Source: Arcticibacter eurypsychrophilus
Lineage (GTDB): Bacteria; Bacteroidota; Bacteroidia; Sphingobacteriales; Sphingobacteriaceae
Assembly (NCBI RefSeq): GCF_001730525.1
Contig: NZ_MDFN01000010.1
Location: 78,357-142,356, forward strand
DNA: 64,000 nucleotides
Direction: 5' to 3'
In this document: positions 36,612-46,048 of the stretch, piece by piece
Layout of the letters: each line of letters opens with the position of its first letter
Position numbering within the stretch: the stretch's first letter is position 1
Notes under the pieces: model-generated
The model's database searches: none
Seen by the model: the letters and a program-made list of their open reading frames with translations, nothing else
What the model was told of the DNA's origin: nothing
Position numbers and translations under genes: made by a program

Positions 36612-37127
36612 ATGCAAAATCAACAGGAAGAATTATTTAATGCGCTGATTAAAGAAAATCATGCCAGTATTTACAGGATATGCAGAGCATATATCTATGA
36701 TGCTTTTCTTGCCGATGACTTGTACCAGGAGATTATATTTCAGATCTGGAAAAGCATCACCACTTTCAAAGGAAAAGCAAGAGTAAGTACCTGGATCTAT
36801 CGTATTGCCATAAACACCGCAATTAACTTCAATTTAAAGAACAAACAACATCAGCATATATCCCTACCCGATTTTATGCAGCTGCCTTACGAGGATACCC
36901 TTTTAAGAAAACAGGAAGAAGAACAACAACTGGATCATCTCAGGTATTGCGTCAGTCAGCTGGAGTCGCCAGACAGACTTATTATCTCCCTGGTTCTTGA
37001 GGATAGAAGTTACAAAGACATTGCGGAAATAACAGGAAGTAATATTAACCATGTGGGTGTCAGGATCAACCGTATAAAAGCGCGTTTACTTAAACTCATG
37101 TCAACCGAGAAAGAAAATGAATTTTGA
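36612..37127 (+). CDS. ECF-type RNA polymerase sigma factor
   Basis: A 171-residue sigma-70 family ECF factor. Region 2 is seen as DLYQEIIFQIWKSI...VSTWIYRIAINTAI (about 37-76), region 4 as DRSYKDIAEITGSNINHVGVRINRIKARL (about 135-163), with a short linker. It probably switches on a small regulon under control of the next gene, which overlaps it by 11 bases. Confidence 0.93.
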   Translation: MQNQQEELFNALIKENHASIYRICRAYIYDAFLADDLYQEIIFQIWKSITTFKGKARVSTWIYRIAINTAINFNLKNKQHQHISLPDFMQLPYEDTLLRKQEEEQQLDHLRYCVSQLESPDRLIISLVLEDRSYKDIAEITGSNINHVGVRINRIKARLLKLMSTEKENEF

Positions 37128-37722
37128 TGATTTAAAGATGAGCTGGCAGACACAAACCACTCATACCACTACAAAAACTGCTGTTTCGAAGGATGAATTG
37201 AAGAGCAAATGGCAAAAACACCAGCAAGCAGTACTCAAGATGAACATCTGCATGAGCCTTGGGTTCCTGGCAGCCATGATTGAAATTGGCTGGGTTTATC
37301 TAACCTATCATAATGAGTACGGCTGGCCGTTTAAAGTAAGCATTGCTACTATTTATAGTCTAATGATTGTATTTTCCTTAGTGGGCTGGAGAAATTACGC
37401 CTTCAAGAAAGAAAATTTTGATAATTCCAGTGCTGATTATATTGCTTATCAGCTCAAAAAGCTAAGTTGGCAGCGTCAGTTGATTACTGTTTATATTTGG
37501 ATTTATACGGTCTTGTTATGGTTGGCACTGGTAATGTACATCTGGGAAATCACAACTGGAGCAACTGCATTATTTAGATATTCAGCCTTGGGTATAATCA
37601 CATTGTATGTTGTTGGCATAACTGTATGGACCCGCTTAACAAAGCAAAAGAAACAGCTGATATTAATTGAAAGCATGACTGCTGACTTGGAAGATCTAAA
37701 GAAAAAATTAATTACGGATTGA
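37117..37722 (+). CDS. Membrane protein of the ECF sigma operon (putative anti-sigma)
   Basis: A 201-residue protein with an N-terminal soluble part (1-40), about four transmembrane helices between residues 42 and 170, and a C-terminal coiled-coil tail (LILIESMTADLEDLKKKL). Its start overlaps the sigma gene, the arrangement usual for anti-sigma factors, and the opening MNFDDLKMSWQTQ is common in Bacteroidota proteins found there. No zinc anti-sigma motif is seen, so that role is inferred from position. Confidence 0.7.
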   Translation: MNFDDLKMSWQTQTTHTTTKTAVSKDELKSKWQKHQQAVLKMNICMSLGFLAAMIEIGWVYLTYHNEYGWPFKVSIATIYSLMIVFSLVGWRNYAFKKENFDNSSADYIAYQLKKLSWQRQLITVYIWIYTVLLWLALVMYIWEITTGATALFRYSALGIITLYVVGITVWTRLTKQKKQLILIESMTADLEDLKKKLITD

Positions 37723-37731
37723 ATCTACATT

Positions 37732-38451
37732 TCAATTCATCATTTTAAAAAGATGCTGTTTATACAACTTGCCAACCGGAATCTGTATTTTCTCAATTTC
37801 TATAACATCAGAGCTGAATGATGTCACCTTGTTTATAGCTACAATATAAGAACGGTGTGCACGTACGAACGCATTTTCAGGCAGCATTACCTCTAAAGCT
37901 GTGATGGAATACCTTGTAATCACCACCCCTTTCTCCGTAAATATCTTCACATAATCCTTTAAACTTTCAATATATTGGATGTCCTTAATCAACACCTTAA
38001 CCATCTTGCGGTCGGCTCTAAAATATAGGAAAGTCTGATTTGGTATCGATACATCCATTTTATCCTCCTCCTGATAAGGAGTTACATCTTTTGGAAGAAC
38101 CTTCATTATCGCTTTTAAGAAACGATCAAACTGGATTGGCTTCATCAGATAATCCGATACGTTAAGCTCAAAAGCCTGCAGCGCATAATGCTCAAAAGCA
38201 GTAGTGAGGATCACAACTGGAGGCTCTTTTAACGATTTGATAAGCTCAATACCACTTATCTGCGGCATTTGCACGTCCAGAAAAAGCAAATCTATTGCTT
38301 TCGTTTGCAAAACTGCCAACGCCTGAAGTGCATTGCTGCAATCATCTGCCAATGTCAACATAGGCACTTGTTGAATATACCGCTTTAAGATCTCTCTTGC
38401 CCTCGGTTCATCATCTACGATCAGGCAACTGAATGTTTTTTCTGCTTTCAT
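37732..38451 (-). CDS. LytTR family response regulator
   Basis: A 239-residue regulator. The receiver domain (1-125) has the acidic pair DDE near 13-15, phospho-acceptor D59 (LLFLDVQMP) and K109-type lysine in LMKPIQF; the LytTR DNA-binding domain covers about 135-235 (FLYFRADRKMVKVL...AHRSYIVAINKV). It lies directly downstream of its likely partner kinase. The stop is 9 bases from the end of the convergent membrane protein gene. Confidence 0.94.
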   Translation of the reverse strand: MKAEKTFSCLIVDDEPRAREILKRYIQQVPMLTLADDCSNALQALAVLQTKAIDLLFLDVQMPQISGIELIKSLKEPPVVILTTAFEHYALQAFELNVSDYLMKPIQFDRFLKAIMKVLPKDVTPYQEEDKMDVSIPNQTFLYFRADRKMVKVLIKDIQYIESLKDYVKIFTEKGVVITRYSITALEVMLPENAFVRAHRSYIVAINKVTSFSSDVIEIEKIQIPVGKLYKQHLFKMMN

Positions 38452-38545
38452 TGAAATAATTTATAGGTTTTAAAGGTAGTTCAGGACTAACATGATCAAG
38501 CCAAATCTTTAAATTCACAATGTACATGTCCTCTTCATCCAAGGC

Positions 38546-39604
38546 TTAGAATTCATATTTACCGGCATAAATTAAATCAAGCCGCTTTTGTGTATTCGCA
38601 GTACCAATTCCTGAAGATGACGCCTTTAAGCCGGGTACTTTACCATTAACCAGTTTCATTACCAATACCGTCTCATCTAGCGTCAGCTCAATACTGATCC
38701 AGGGATCACGGATCATCTTACTGGCACCATGTTTAAAGCAATTTTCTACTAAGGGAAGTAATAATAAAGGTGCGATGCGGAGTGTTCCTGATGATTCGGG
38801 CATATTGACAGAAAGATCAAGATGTGCATCATACCTAACTTTTTCCAGCGCAATGTAGTCCCCGATCATCTTTATCTCTTTATCTAATGGAACAAATGGC
38901 TGATTACATTCATACAGCATATAACGTAGTAATTCTGATAAACCGAAGATCATATTGGAGGCTACCACCGATACATCCTGCGTATAACTATAAATATTAT
39001 TTAAGGTATTAAATAAAAAGTGTGGATGCAGTTGCGCCTTCAACATCTGCAGTTCGGCATTTACCTTATCCTTCTCCATATTTAAAGCCGCTTGTTCTTT
39101 TTCGTAAAAACACTTCATGAGTTTGATGGCTGCTGCTAATCCGCCAATGGTAATAGCGCCCCTTAAGCCGGCCAGCATCGCCCCTCCCAGAGGAACATAC
39201 AACGGTTGGTAATGAACGATCTTTTTATCAGGTAAAAATTGATGACTCCGGAAATTCCTTAAATAATCGATGATCGTGATAGATAACATTCCCGAAATTA
39301 AAGCAGCAATCACAAATATGAAAGTGGTCAATACCAAAGCACTTCCATATTTCCCGGTAATCACAAAACGTGGTATGACAATGTACATGAGCGAATACGC
39401 CAAAAACATATGAGGAACCAGATAAATCAGACTCTCTGGTGCGGTCAAGCTAATCCGTACCAGGAAAGATTTTTGCTGCAATGCAGGTGAGGGTGAGAAT
39501 GAGTATAGAAATGCCTGAAAAATGAACCAAGAGAACCAAAATACCACATGACGCAGTACCCGCCATTTAGGTTGGTTCGAAAAAACGAATGGTAATGAAT
39601 CCAT
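38546..39604 (-). CDS. LytS-like sensor histidine kinase, apparently truncated by TAA
   Basis: A 352-residue kinase with four or so N-terminal transmembrane helices, the His_kinase motif LHPHFLFNTLNN (His near 193) and an N-box LVENCFKHGAS near 285. The frame ends right after GIGTANTQKRLDLIYAGKYEF. Past the TAA (38548-38546) the same frame stays open for 44 codons, beginning ALDEEDMYIVNLKIWL, which is the expected last strand of the ATPase domain. This suggests a recent nonsense change that removes the final beta strand. The extension would overlap the regulator gene. Whether the short form works is unknown. Confidence 0.88.
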   Translation of the reverse strand: MDSLPFVFSNQPKWRVLRHVVFWFSWFIFQAFLYSFSPSPALQQKSFLVRISLTAPESLIYLVPHMFLAYSLMYIVIPRFVITGKYGSALVLTTFIFVIAALISGMLSITIIDYLRNFRSHQFLPDKKIVHYQPLYVPLGGAMLAGLRGAITIGGLAAAIKLMKCFYEKEQAALNMEKDKVNAELQMLKAQLHPHFLFNTLNNIYSYTQDVSVVASNMIFGLSELLRYMLYECNQPFVPLDKEIKMIGDYIALEKVRYDAHLDLSVNMPESSGTLRIAPLLLLPLVENCFKHGASKMIRDPWISIELTLDETVLVMKLVNGKVPGLKASSSGIGTANTQKRLDLIYAGKYEF

Positions 39605-39843
39605 AACCAGCTGCTTTAATTAAAGATACGATTCTCTGTATAAAAAGCTTCACAACTTGATGGTTATTAGACTAATGCATCTAAAAAGAGCACCAAATGC
39701 TTAGGTCGTCGATGAAATGATTTAATACAACATAGTTGACTATATAACAACTGCAAATTCCTGCTGGTCTACTTTCTAAAAAACTGATTTACAAGCATGT
39801 TACATTTGAATCAACATTAAATCAAACAACAAAATTAACCATC

Positions 39844-40176
39844 ATGAAAAATCTATTTATTACTACCGGTATCGTCATCATCACTCTACTATTCGCTTCA
39901 ACAGGAAGTGCACAAAGCCGAACTGCATGCATCCCCAAAACAGGATATTGGGTTTTAGTTTCCAATATCCATGTAAAAAAGGCGACTACTGTTCAGTTCT
40001 ATACCGATGCACACCAATTGATTTACGAGGAACAGGTTAAAGATCAAAAACTTAATTTAAACCGTTTAAAAACGCTTCGCTGTCTGCGAAAGGGTCTGGA
40101 CTCTGCACTTATAGCCTGGAATCAGCAAAAGAAAGCGGTTTATAATAAGAATTGTATTGCTGCCAATCTGAAATGA
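39844..40176 (+). CDS. Small secreted protein of unknown function
   Basis: A 110-residue protein with a clear signal peptide (1-23, ending TGSAQS) and a mature part of about 85 residues containing VLVSNIHVKKATTVQFYTD, two closely spaced Cys-containing motifs and many basic residues. I do not recognise the family; the mature start resembles short beta-rich exported proteins found beside two-component genes in Bacteroidota. It is divergent from the kinase and followed by a strong hairpin. Confidence 0.65.
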   Translation: MKNLFITTGIVIITLLFASTGSAQSRTACIPKTGYWVLVSNIHVKKATTVQFYTDAHQLIYEEQVKDQKLNLNRLKTLRCLRKGLDSALIAWNQQKKAVYNKNCIAANLK

Positions 40177-40183
40177 TTAAAAA

Positions 40184-40240
40184 CTCCGCCTTCTTTAATC
40201 AGACAAAAAACGTAAACTGATCTGATCGAAGAAGGCTGAG
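40184..40240. terminator. Long hairpin after the small secreted protein
   Basis: CTCCGCCTTCTT...ATCAGA pairs with TCTGAT...AAGAAGGCTGAG, with an inner loop of about 17 nt. Followed by TCTT only, so terminator strength is uncertain. Confidence 0.5.
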
Positions 40241-40353
40241 TCTTGCAATGTGAGAGACAATATTTAGATAGCAATAGCACAATTTTGCAAAAGCAATTCA
40301 AAGATCCATGCTACTTAAGAATAGCTATTGACTAAACATCAATTCATGAATAA

Positions 40354-42492
40354 TTATTTATACTTTTTCACTTTCTGTGATCCACTAACAAAAGGCATAA
40401 TACTCACAGCAGCTCCCCCTCCTTTTGCTAAGTTAAGTCTCAATTTAGTAGCACTTGTAACTATATATTGATAAATAGCATACGCTTCAGGATTCTCCTG
40501 CCAGTCAGCTTGCTCGGCATCCGCATAGATCGTTGCGACATACTTTCTGTTCCTATCTAAAAAGTTGAGTTCTACAGTTGTCTTACGTGCATTTTCATCA
40601 GTAATTGCACCTAAAAACCAATTGCCTTTCCCCTTTTCTTTCCTTGCAATCGTAACAAAGTCTCCCGGCTCAGCTTCAAGTATCTTTGTGTCGTCCCAAT
40701 CAACTGGCACGTCTTTAATAAACTGATAGGCATCCATATGTGTTTCGTAGTTTTCCACCTGATCTGCTACCATTTGAACCGGACTATACATAGTCACATA
40801 AAGTGCCAGTTGTTTCGCTAAAGTAGTGTGTACCTGTCTTCCTTTAACGTCAGAGTAACCCTTTATCTTAAATATTCCAGGAGTGTAATCCATAGGCCCA
40901 CCCATTAGACGGGTAAAAGGTAAAATAGTTTCATGTTCAGGCGGATTCCCATCACTGAAAGCATTGTATTCATTGCCCCTTCCTGCCTCTGAAGCTATGA
41001 AATTAGGATAAGTTCGATGTAGTCCTGTGGGCCTTACAGCCTCATGCACATCTACCATTACCTGATGTTCTGCTGCCTTTTCCAAAACCCGGATATAATG
41101 ATTTATCATCCACTGCCCATCATGATGCTCCCCCCTTGGAATTATTTTTCCAACGTAGCCCGTCTTTACAGCAGGAAATCCAAATTTATTCATAAATCGG
41201 TAGGCTGTATCCAGCTGACGCTCGTAGTCTGTAGCCGCCCCCGATGTTTCATTATGCATAATCATTTTCACCCCTTTTGAAGCAGCATATGCTGTTATTT
41301 CATTTACATCATAATCCGGATAGGCTTTCACAAAATCAAACACCTTCTCCTTCCAATTACCAAACCAATCTTCCCAGCCTACATTCCATCCCTCCACTAA
41401 AACCCCTTGCACACCATGAGTAGCAGCGAAATCGATATAGCGTTTAACATTTGCCGTATTTGCGCCATGTGTTCCATTTGGTATCAGCTGACCTTGAGCA
41501 TTTAAAGTATCTGACCGGTTCGCATAACTCCAGGTGCTCTTTCCCGTTTGCATTTCCCACCAAACACCCACAAATTTCATCGGCTTAATCCAACTGGTAT
41601 TTTCGATAACAGAGGGCTCATTTAAATTCAATATGGTTTTAGAGGCTAACAAATCGGCAGCATGATCACTGACCAGAATGGTGCGCCATGGCGTTTTACA
41701 AGGTGCATACAAATACGCCATATTGCCTACCGCATCAGGCACCAGACGTACAGTCAGATTATACGTATTCTTATCCACATGTAACTGCATAGCAGAATAA
41801 TCCTGAAGTGCCGCTTCATGAATATTAATATAAAGACCATCTACCGATTTCATCATCATTGGAGTTTGTACTCCCTGCTGATCTGGTGCCACTCTAACCG
41901 CAATATCAGTTGCCGCTTTAGTTACTTTCCAGGAGTCCACTTCACTTAATTTACTGGTCGTATACTTATATTCATTTGTGTCGTAATCAGCAGGAATCCA
42001 GAATGCTTTATGATTACCAGTCAGGTGAAATTCAGTCCGTTCATTACTTACAATAAAGTATTTCAAACCAGGCTGTTTGGGAAATTCATACCTGAAAGCC
42101 AGACCATCTTCGAATACACGGAAAATGATATTCATTAAGCGGTTCGGACTATTCTTTTGTCTCAGTTGAACTACCAGCTGCTCATATTTATTTCTGATGC
42201 TGCTCACCTCTCCCCAAACTGGATGCCACAGCTCATTTACCTGTGTGGTTTCCGTCTTGATAATTTCTAACTGCTGATCAAAAGCTGGATCATTCAAGAG
42301 ATCAATACCGAGAAGCGATTTCTCAACAACCGCTTTACCAGAGAACGAAACTGCATAACATGCCCTTCCTTCCTGATCGAGCATGAATTTAAGTTTTACC
42401 TTATTCATGCTGGCCTCAACCATTTTATTTTGCTGCGCAACCACATTACCGGAAACGGTAACGATCCATAAAAAAATAAGTAGTTTCTTCAT
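40354..42492 (-). CDS. GH97 family alpha-glycosidase (SusB-like)
   Basis: A 712-residue exported enzyme (signal peptide 1-19, ending VVAQQ). It has the GH97 layout: an N-terminal beta-sandwich, a central (beta/alpha)8 barrel starting near IKPMKFVGVWWEMQTGKSTW, and a C-terminal beta domain. The segment VKTGYVGKIIPRGEHHDGQWMINHY followed by DVHEAVRPTGLHRTYPN matches the inverting SusB-type branch; retaining GH97 alpha-galactosidases carry an Asp where this has Gly. Alpha-glucosidase activity is therefore likely. Last gene of the SusC/SusD operon. Confidence 0.93.
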   Translation of the reverse strand: MKKLLIFLWIVTVSGNVVAQQNKMVEASMNKVKLKFMLDQEGRACYAVSFSGKAVVEKSLLGIDLLNDPAFDQQLEIIKTETTQVNELWHPVWGEVSSIRNKYEQLVVQLRQKNSPNRLMNIIFRVFEDGLAFRYEFPKQPGLKYFIVSNERTEFHLTGNHKAFWIPADYDTNEYKYTTSKLSEVDSWKVTKAATDIAVRVAPDQQGVQTPMMMKSVDGLYINIHEAALQDYSAMQLHVDKNTYNLTVRLVPDAVGNMAYLYAPCKTPWRTILVSDHAADLLASKTILNLNEPSVIENTSWIKPMKFVGVWWEMQTGKSTWSYANRSDTLNAQGQLIPNGTHGANTANVKRYIDFAATHGVQGVLVEGWNVGWEDWFGNWKEKVFDFVKAYPDYDVNEITAYAASKGVKMIMHNETSGAATDYERQLDTAYRFMNKFGFPAVKTGYVGKIIPRGEHHDGQWMINHYIRVLEKAAEHQVMVDVHEAVRPTGLHRTYPNFIASEAGRGNEYNAFSDGNPPEHETILPFTRLMGGPMDYTPGIFKIKGYSDVKGRQVHTTLAKQLALYVTMYSPVQMVADQVENYETHMDAYQFIKDVPVDWDDTKILEAEPGDFVTIARKEKGKGNWFLGAITDENARKTTVELNFLDRNRKYVATIYADAEQADWQENPEAYAIYQYIVTSATKLRLNLAKGGGAAVSIMPFVSGSQKVKKYK

Positions 42493-42529
42493 TAAATGGA
42501 GTTTTTAATCCGTTCTTTTAAAATTAGTT

Positions 42530-44140
42530 TCATTTGTTTTCCTCGTAAAAATCAAGATTATACTCCGAAGAATATAGGGGCTTAAAGCCTTTATAAAGAT
42601 CCATATAGAAAGTCTTGAATTCACTGCTGTAGGTGTACGTAATGCGGTCAGACCGATAAGGCTTATCGGTGATCCCCTCAGGAGTTAAAAACTGAAGCAC
42701 CGAATGGTGGTCCCTTAATACGCTTACTTTCACGTTGCCGGTTTTCATTGGAAATCTAAAAACCGATAATCCACTCTTCCCCTTTTTCAACTGACCATTC
42801 AAGCTGATTTCCGCAGGACCTTTAAGCAACGTTAACACTTCTATCGAATCTTCCCATTCCGCTGGTATGACTTCTTGCTGAAAAGGGACCACTGGAATAT
42901 TGAAAGGCTTTGGTTGTATCAAATGATTGTACTTTTTAAAAAAAACAATAGCCACATCTCTATTTTCATAAGGTGAAGCCATGCCCTTCCAGAGGCTTTT
43001 ATAATAATTGAGCAAAATAGAAAAACCCTCATTATGATTCACTTCAGGTGCAAGGTGATGCCCTTCAGGATAATCATTCCAGGTAATCATATTAAATAGA
43101 GAAGCATCCTGTTCAATCCCAAACTCCATTAACTTTCTAAAGTTATAGGACAATCCCGTAGTAATATACTTTCGTTCTACATTTTCAATACCCGCCTGTA
43201 CGGCATCTTCTACATGGTGATACATATCCCATGTTCCCTTTTTTAGAAGCTTTGACGTATAAAAGTCATTGAATACAGAAGCAGTGAAAGTCCGTTGTCT
43301 CCGTTTACATTCAGCAGCGATCATATAACCGATATAGTTCTTACCGGAAAAGGGAAGCGTCCAGACCCATGTAGCTGGAAAATAATCCAAAAAGTAATTC
43401 AACTCCTTTTTACTGATCTGTTTGTTGATAGTAAATACGCAAGCAAAACGCTCATGTACAGCATCTGCAAGTCGCTTATACGCTCTGGCCATGTAAAACT
43501 GATCAGGTAAGCGCTTTTCGCCAGAAGGGATATCTGCAAGTGACTCTCCATCCCAAAGGTAGATGATCAGCCTGCCGTCTGGAGTACGGAGCCAATGGGG
43601 ATTACTCCTCCCTGCCACATCAAGAATATGATTCATTCTAAACGCAAATTCCCCAATTTTTAATGCCTCAGTTTTACCTTTAGGATGCGATATGCAGAAA
43701 GTAAATTTGAACTTAATATTCTTTTTTTGAGCTACCCTAAAATAAGCCAGAATGATGGCATCGTCGTTAGTACCACCTAAAGTATAGTAAAACTGGAAGC
43801 CATCAATACCAGATCGCAATGCAGCACGCATTTCAAACTCCACAGACTCATCAAGCGATGCATTTGCCATCAAGCTATCAACCATTACTTTTACCTGTGT
43901 CAATCCGCCTAAAGGCGCTGAACTGTTGCCTGTTGATTTATAATAATCCGGATTACTGCTATCTTCTAAAGGGTGCCCTTTATAGCGGATAATGTTGGTC
44001 ATACAATGTGCAATAACCAACTTTTCAGAAGTTATCGGCAAACTCAATTCGGATAAGTTTTTTAAAGAGTCTTGTCCAAATAAGAAGTTACTATACAACA
44101 AACACAAAACATAAAAAAAACGTAAGCTTAAACTCCTCAT
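42530..44140 (-). CDS. GH71-like alpha-1,3-glucanase
   Basis: A 536-residue exported enzyme from the ATG at 44140; an earlier ATG at 44167 falls inside a hairpin and gives a poor signal peptide, whereas MRSLSLRFFYVLCLLYSNFLFGQ is a good one. The opening KLVIAHCMTNIIRY, the SGIDGFQFYY strand end and NMITWNDYPEGHHLAPE correspond to the HF.., GIDGFALN and TWNDYGES motifs of GH71 (endo-alpha-1,3-glucanase, mutanase). Lying between SusD and the GH97 alpha-glucosidase, it points to alpha-1,3-glucan as substrate. The relation is distant enough that GH99-like activity is an alternative. Confidence 0.78.
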   Translation of the reverse strand: MRSLSLRFFYVLCLLYSNFLFGQDSLKNLSELSLPITSEKLVIAHCMTNIIRYKGHPLEDSSNPDYYKSTGNSSAPLGGLTQVKVMVDSLMANASLDESVEFEMRAALRSGIDGFQFYYTLGGTNDDAIILAYFRVAQKKNIKFKFTFCISHPKGKTEALKIGEFAFRMNHILDVAGRSNPHWLRTPDGRLIIYLWDGESLADIPSGEKRLPDQFYMARAYKRLADAVHERFACVFTINKQISKKELNYFLDYFPATWVWTLPFSGKNYIGYMIAAECKRRQRTFTASVFNDFYTSKLLKKGTWDMYHHVEDAVQAGIENVERKYITTGLSYNFRKLMEFGIEQDASLFNMITWNDYPEGHHLAPEVNHNEGFSILLNYYKSLWKGMASPYENRDVAIVFFKKYNHLIQPKPFNIPVVPFQQEVIPAEWEDSIEVLTLLKGPAEISLNGQLKKGKSGLSVFRFPMKTGNVKVSVLRDHHSVLQFLTPEGITDKPYRSDRITYTYSSEFKTFYMDLYKGFKPLYSSEYNLDFYEENK

Positions 44141-44165
44141 TGCATACTGATTGTTAGTTTGAAAC

Positions 44166-44199
44166 AAGAGCAGGAAACATTCAGATGTCCCTGCTCTTT
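44166..44199 (-). terminator. Hairpin between susD-like and GH71 genes
   Basis: AAGAGCAGG and CCTGCTCTT form a 9-bp stem with a 16-nt loop. No long T run, so partial termination or mRNA stabilisation between operon genes is more likely than full termination. Confidence 0.5.
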
Positions 44200-44206
44200 C
44201 TTATTT

Positions 44207-46027
44207 CTAGTATCCTGAATTTTGCTGACCAGCAATCTTTTCATTGGCATTAAACTCTGTTAAAGGAATTGGCCAGGAGTAACTTTTAGACTCATTAAAA
44301 GTTAAAGGAGTAGACAAATTTCTGGCTTTTCCATAGAATGCTGCTTCCTGAGGACCTAAGTGCCAACGGCAGATATCAAACCACCACAGACCTTCATGGA
44401 AAAACTCAGCCCAGCGTTCATAGCGAAGCGGATTTGCTCCAAGCACCGGATCATTAATAGCCGGAGTAGCGGCTGTTAGAGAGGTGTAATCCCTTGCCGA
44501 TGCGGTATTGATTGGCAAATCGTAAGCTCTGCGCCTAACCTTATTTATAAATTCAAGTCCTGTTGCTGCATCACCCGCACCAATATTAGCTTCCGCATAT
44601 AAAAGATAGACATCAGCCATACGGAGAAAATACCAATTCCACTTGTCATAGTTCACGTTATTGATGTGGTAATCAATAGCTGCATATTTCCGGAATCCCC
44701 AACCATAAGTATTCGGTTCTCCTGCTAAATAATCAGGCTTGGAAACAGGAACATTCTTTCTTGCTCCACCATTCCAATCAATATTCAGCACATCAATCCA
44801 GGGTTGCACCAGGTTCACATACAATCTAGGATCGGCAGTTTTATTCGCACGTACCGCTTCTGCCTGAGCCCGGTAAACAGGGTTCATAATTTGTACGGGA
44901 TTATCCGGACTTGCCGGCAACTGACTGTTGTAAGCCGGATTTGCCACAAGCGTATAATACCCTAATGGGTAACCAAAACGAGTTACGTTTTTATCATGCA
45001 CACCAAGATTACCACCATAACCTAATGGTCTGGAACCCGTTTCTGTACCCGTTTCACTCAATATATAAGGCGACCAAATCACTCCATTTAATGTTGAGGC
45101 GTTCGGATTACCTCCCCATGGACCATAATTACCGTTATTATTCGCATCCACGTTTAATTCAAACAAGGACTCTTCGTTAAATTCATTCGCTGTATTTCCG
45201 TTGAAAGCGTCTTTATATTTCGCAAAAGGCATTAAGGTTTTGCCACTGTTATTTATGACATCCAGTAAAGTTGTTTTTGCATTAGCCCAATCCTCTGTAA
45301 ATACATACGCTTTTCCAAGCAGTGCTTTAGCCGACCATTTTGTCACTCTTCCAATCTCAGTTGCCGGCCAAACTGTATTTTGGAGTAAGACAGCCGATTC
45401 TTGCAGATCACTAATAATGAAATTCCAAACATCACGTGCAGATGCACGCCCTTGTTGTGTAGCTTCCAAGTTCTTAGGCACCTCAGTATACAAAGGAACT
45501 CCCATTTTAGCATCATTAGCTCCACCGGCTTTCAAATAGGCTTCCCCAAATAAGGTTTCTAACTGAAAGTAGTAGAAAGCACGCATGAATTTGGCTTGTC
45601 CACGTATCGCATCTATATCCGTCTTTTGCGCTGCTGTAGCAGAATTTGCTTCAAAGAAGTCTGCAGCTTCAAGTGTTACGTTGCAGGTAGTCACTCCGGC
45701 ATATAATGCAGTCCATGCATCCTGAGATCTACTATTTGTAACGCTCAGGTTATTTGCAGTCATTTCATTCCAGGCCTGATCACCATTGTAGTTCGCATCC
45801 CCTGCATGTACCGCATTTTCTAAAGCTTTAGGCATCAGGTTAAAGCCATATAGACCCACACTTTTTAAGTTTCCATATGCGGGGTTCAAAATCGCATTTA
45901 AATCCGCAAGTGTCGTCGGAAAAGATGAAGTTGAGAGCTTGTCTGTAGGTACTACTAAATCAGGATCCTTTTTACATCCCCCTATACAAACCAGCACCAG
46001 GAGTATTATATATATCTTTTTATACAT
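44207..46027 (-). CDS. SusD/RagB family outer-membrane glycan-binding lipoprotein
   Basis: A 606-residue lipoprotein (lipobox VCIGGC, C18) with the SusD fold: TPR-like helices bearing ARGQAKFMRAFYYFQLETLFGEAYL near residue 140 and the C-terminal WAEFFHEGLWWFDICRW motif near residue 545. It caps the SusC channel and presents oligosaccharides to it. Starts 21 bases after susC-like stop. Substrate must be inferred from the neighbouring GH71/GH97 enzymes. Confidence 0.96.
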   Translation of the reverse strand: MYKKIYIILLVLVCIGGCKKDPDLVVPTDKLSTSSFPTTLADLNAILNPAYGNLKSVGLYGFNLMPKALENAVHAGDANYNGDQAWNEMTANNLSVTNSRSQDAWTALYAGVTTCNVTLEAADFFEANSATAAQKTDIDAIRGQAKFMRAFYYFQLETLFGEAYLKAGGANDAKMGVPLYTEVPKNLEATQQGRASARDVWNFIISDLQESAVLLQNTVWPATEIGRVTKWSAKALLGKAYVFTEDWANAKTTLLDVINNSGKTLMPFAKYKDAFNGNTANEFNEESLFELNVDANNNGNYGPWGGNPNASTLNGVIWSPYILSETGTETGSRPLGYGGNLGVHDKNVTRFGYPLGYYTLVANPAYNSQLPASPDNPVQIMNPVYRAQAEAVRANKTADPRLYVNLVQPWIDVLNIDWNGGARKNVPVSKPDYLAGEPNTYGWGFRKYAAIDYHINNVNYDKWNWYFLRMADVYLLYAEANIGAGDAATGLEFINKVRRRAYDLPINTASARDYTSLTAATPAINDPVLGANPLRYERWAEFFHEGLWWFDICRWHLGPQEAAFYGKARNLSTPLTFNESKSYSWPIPLTEFNANEKIAGQQNSGY

Positions 46028-46048
46028 CTTATTAATTTTTAGGTTGTG

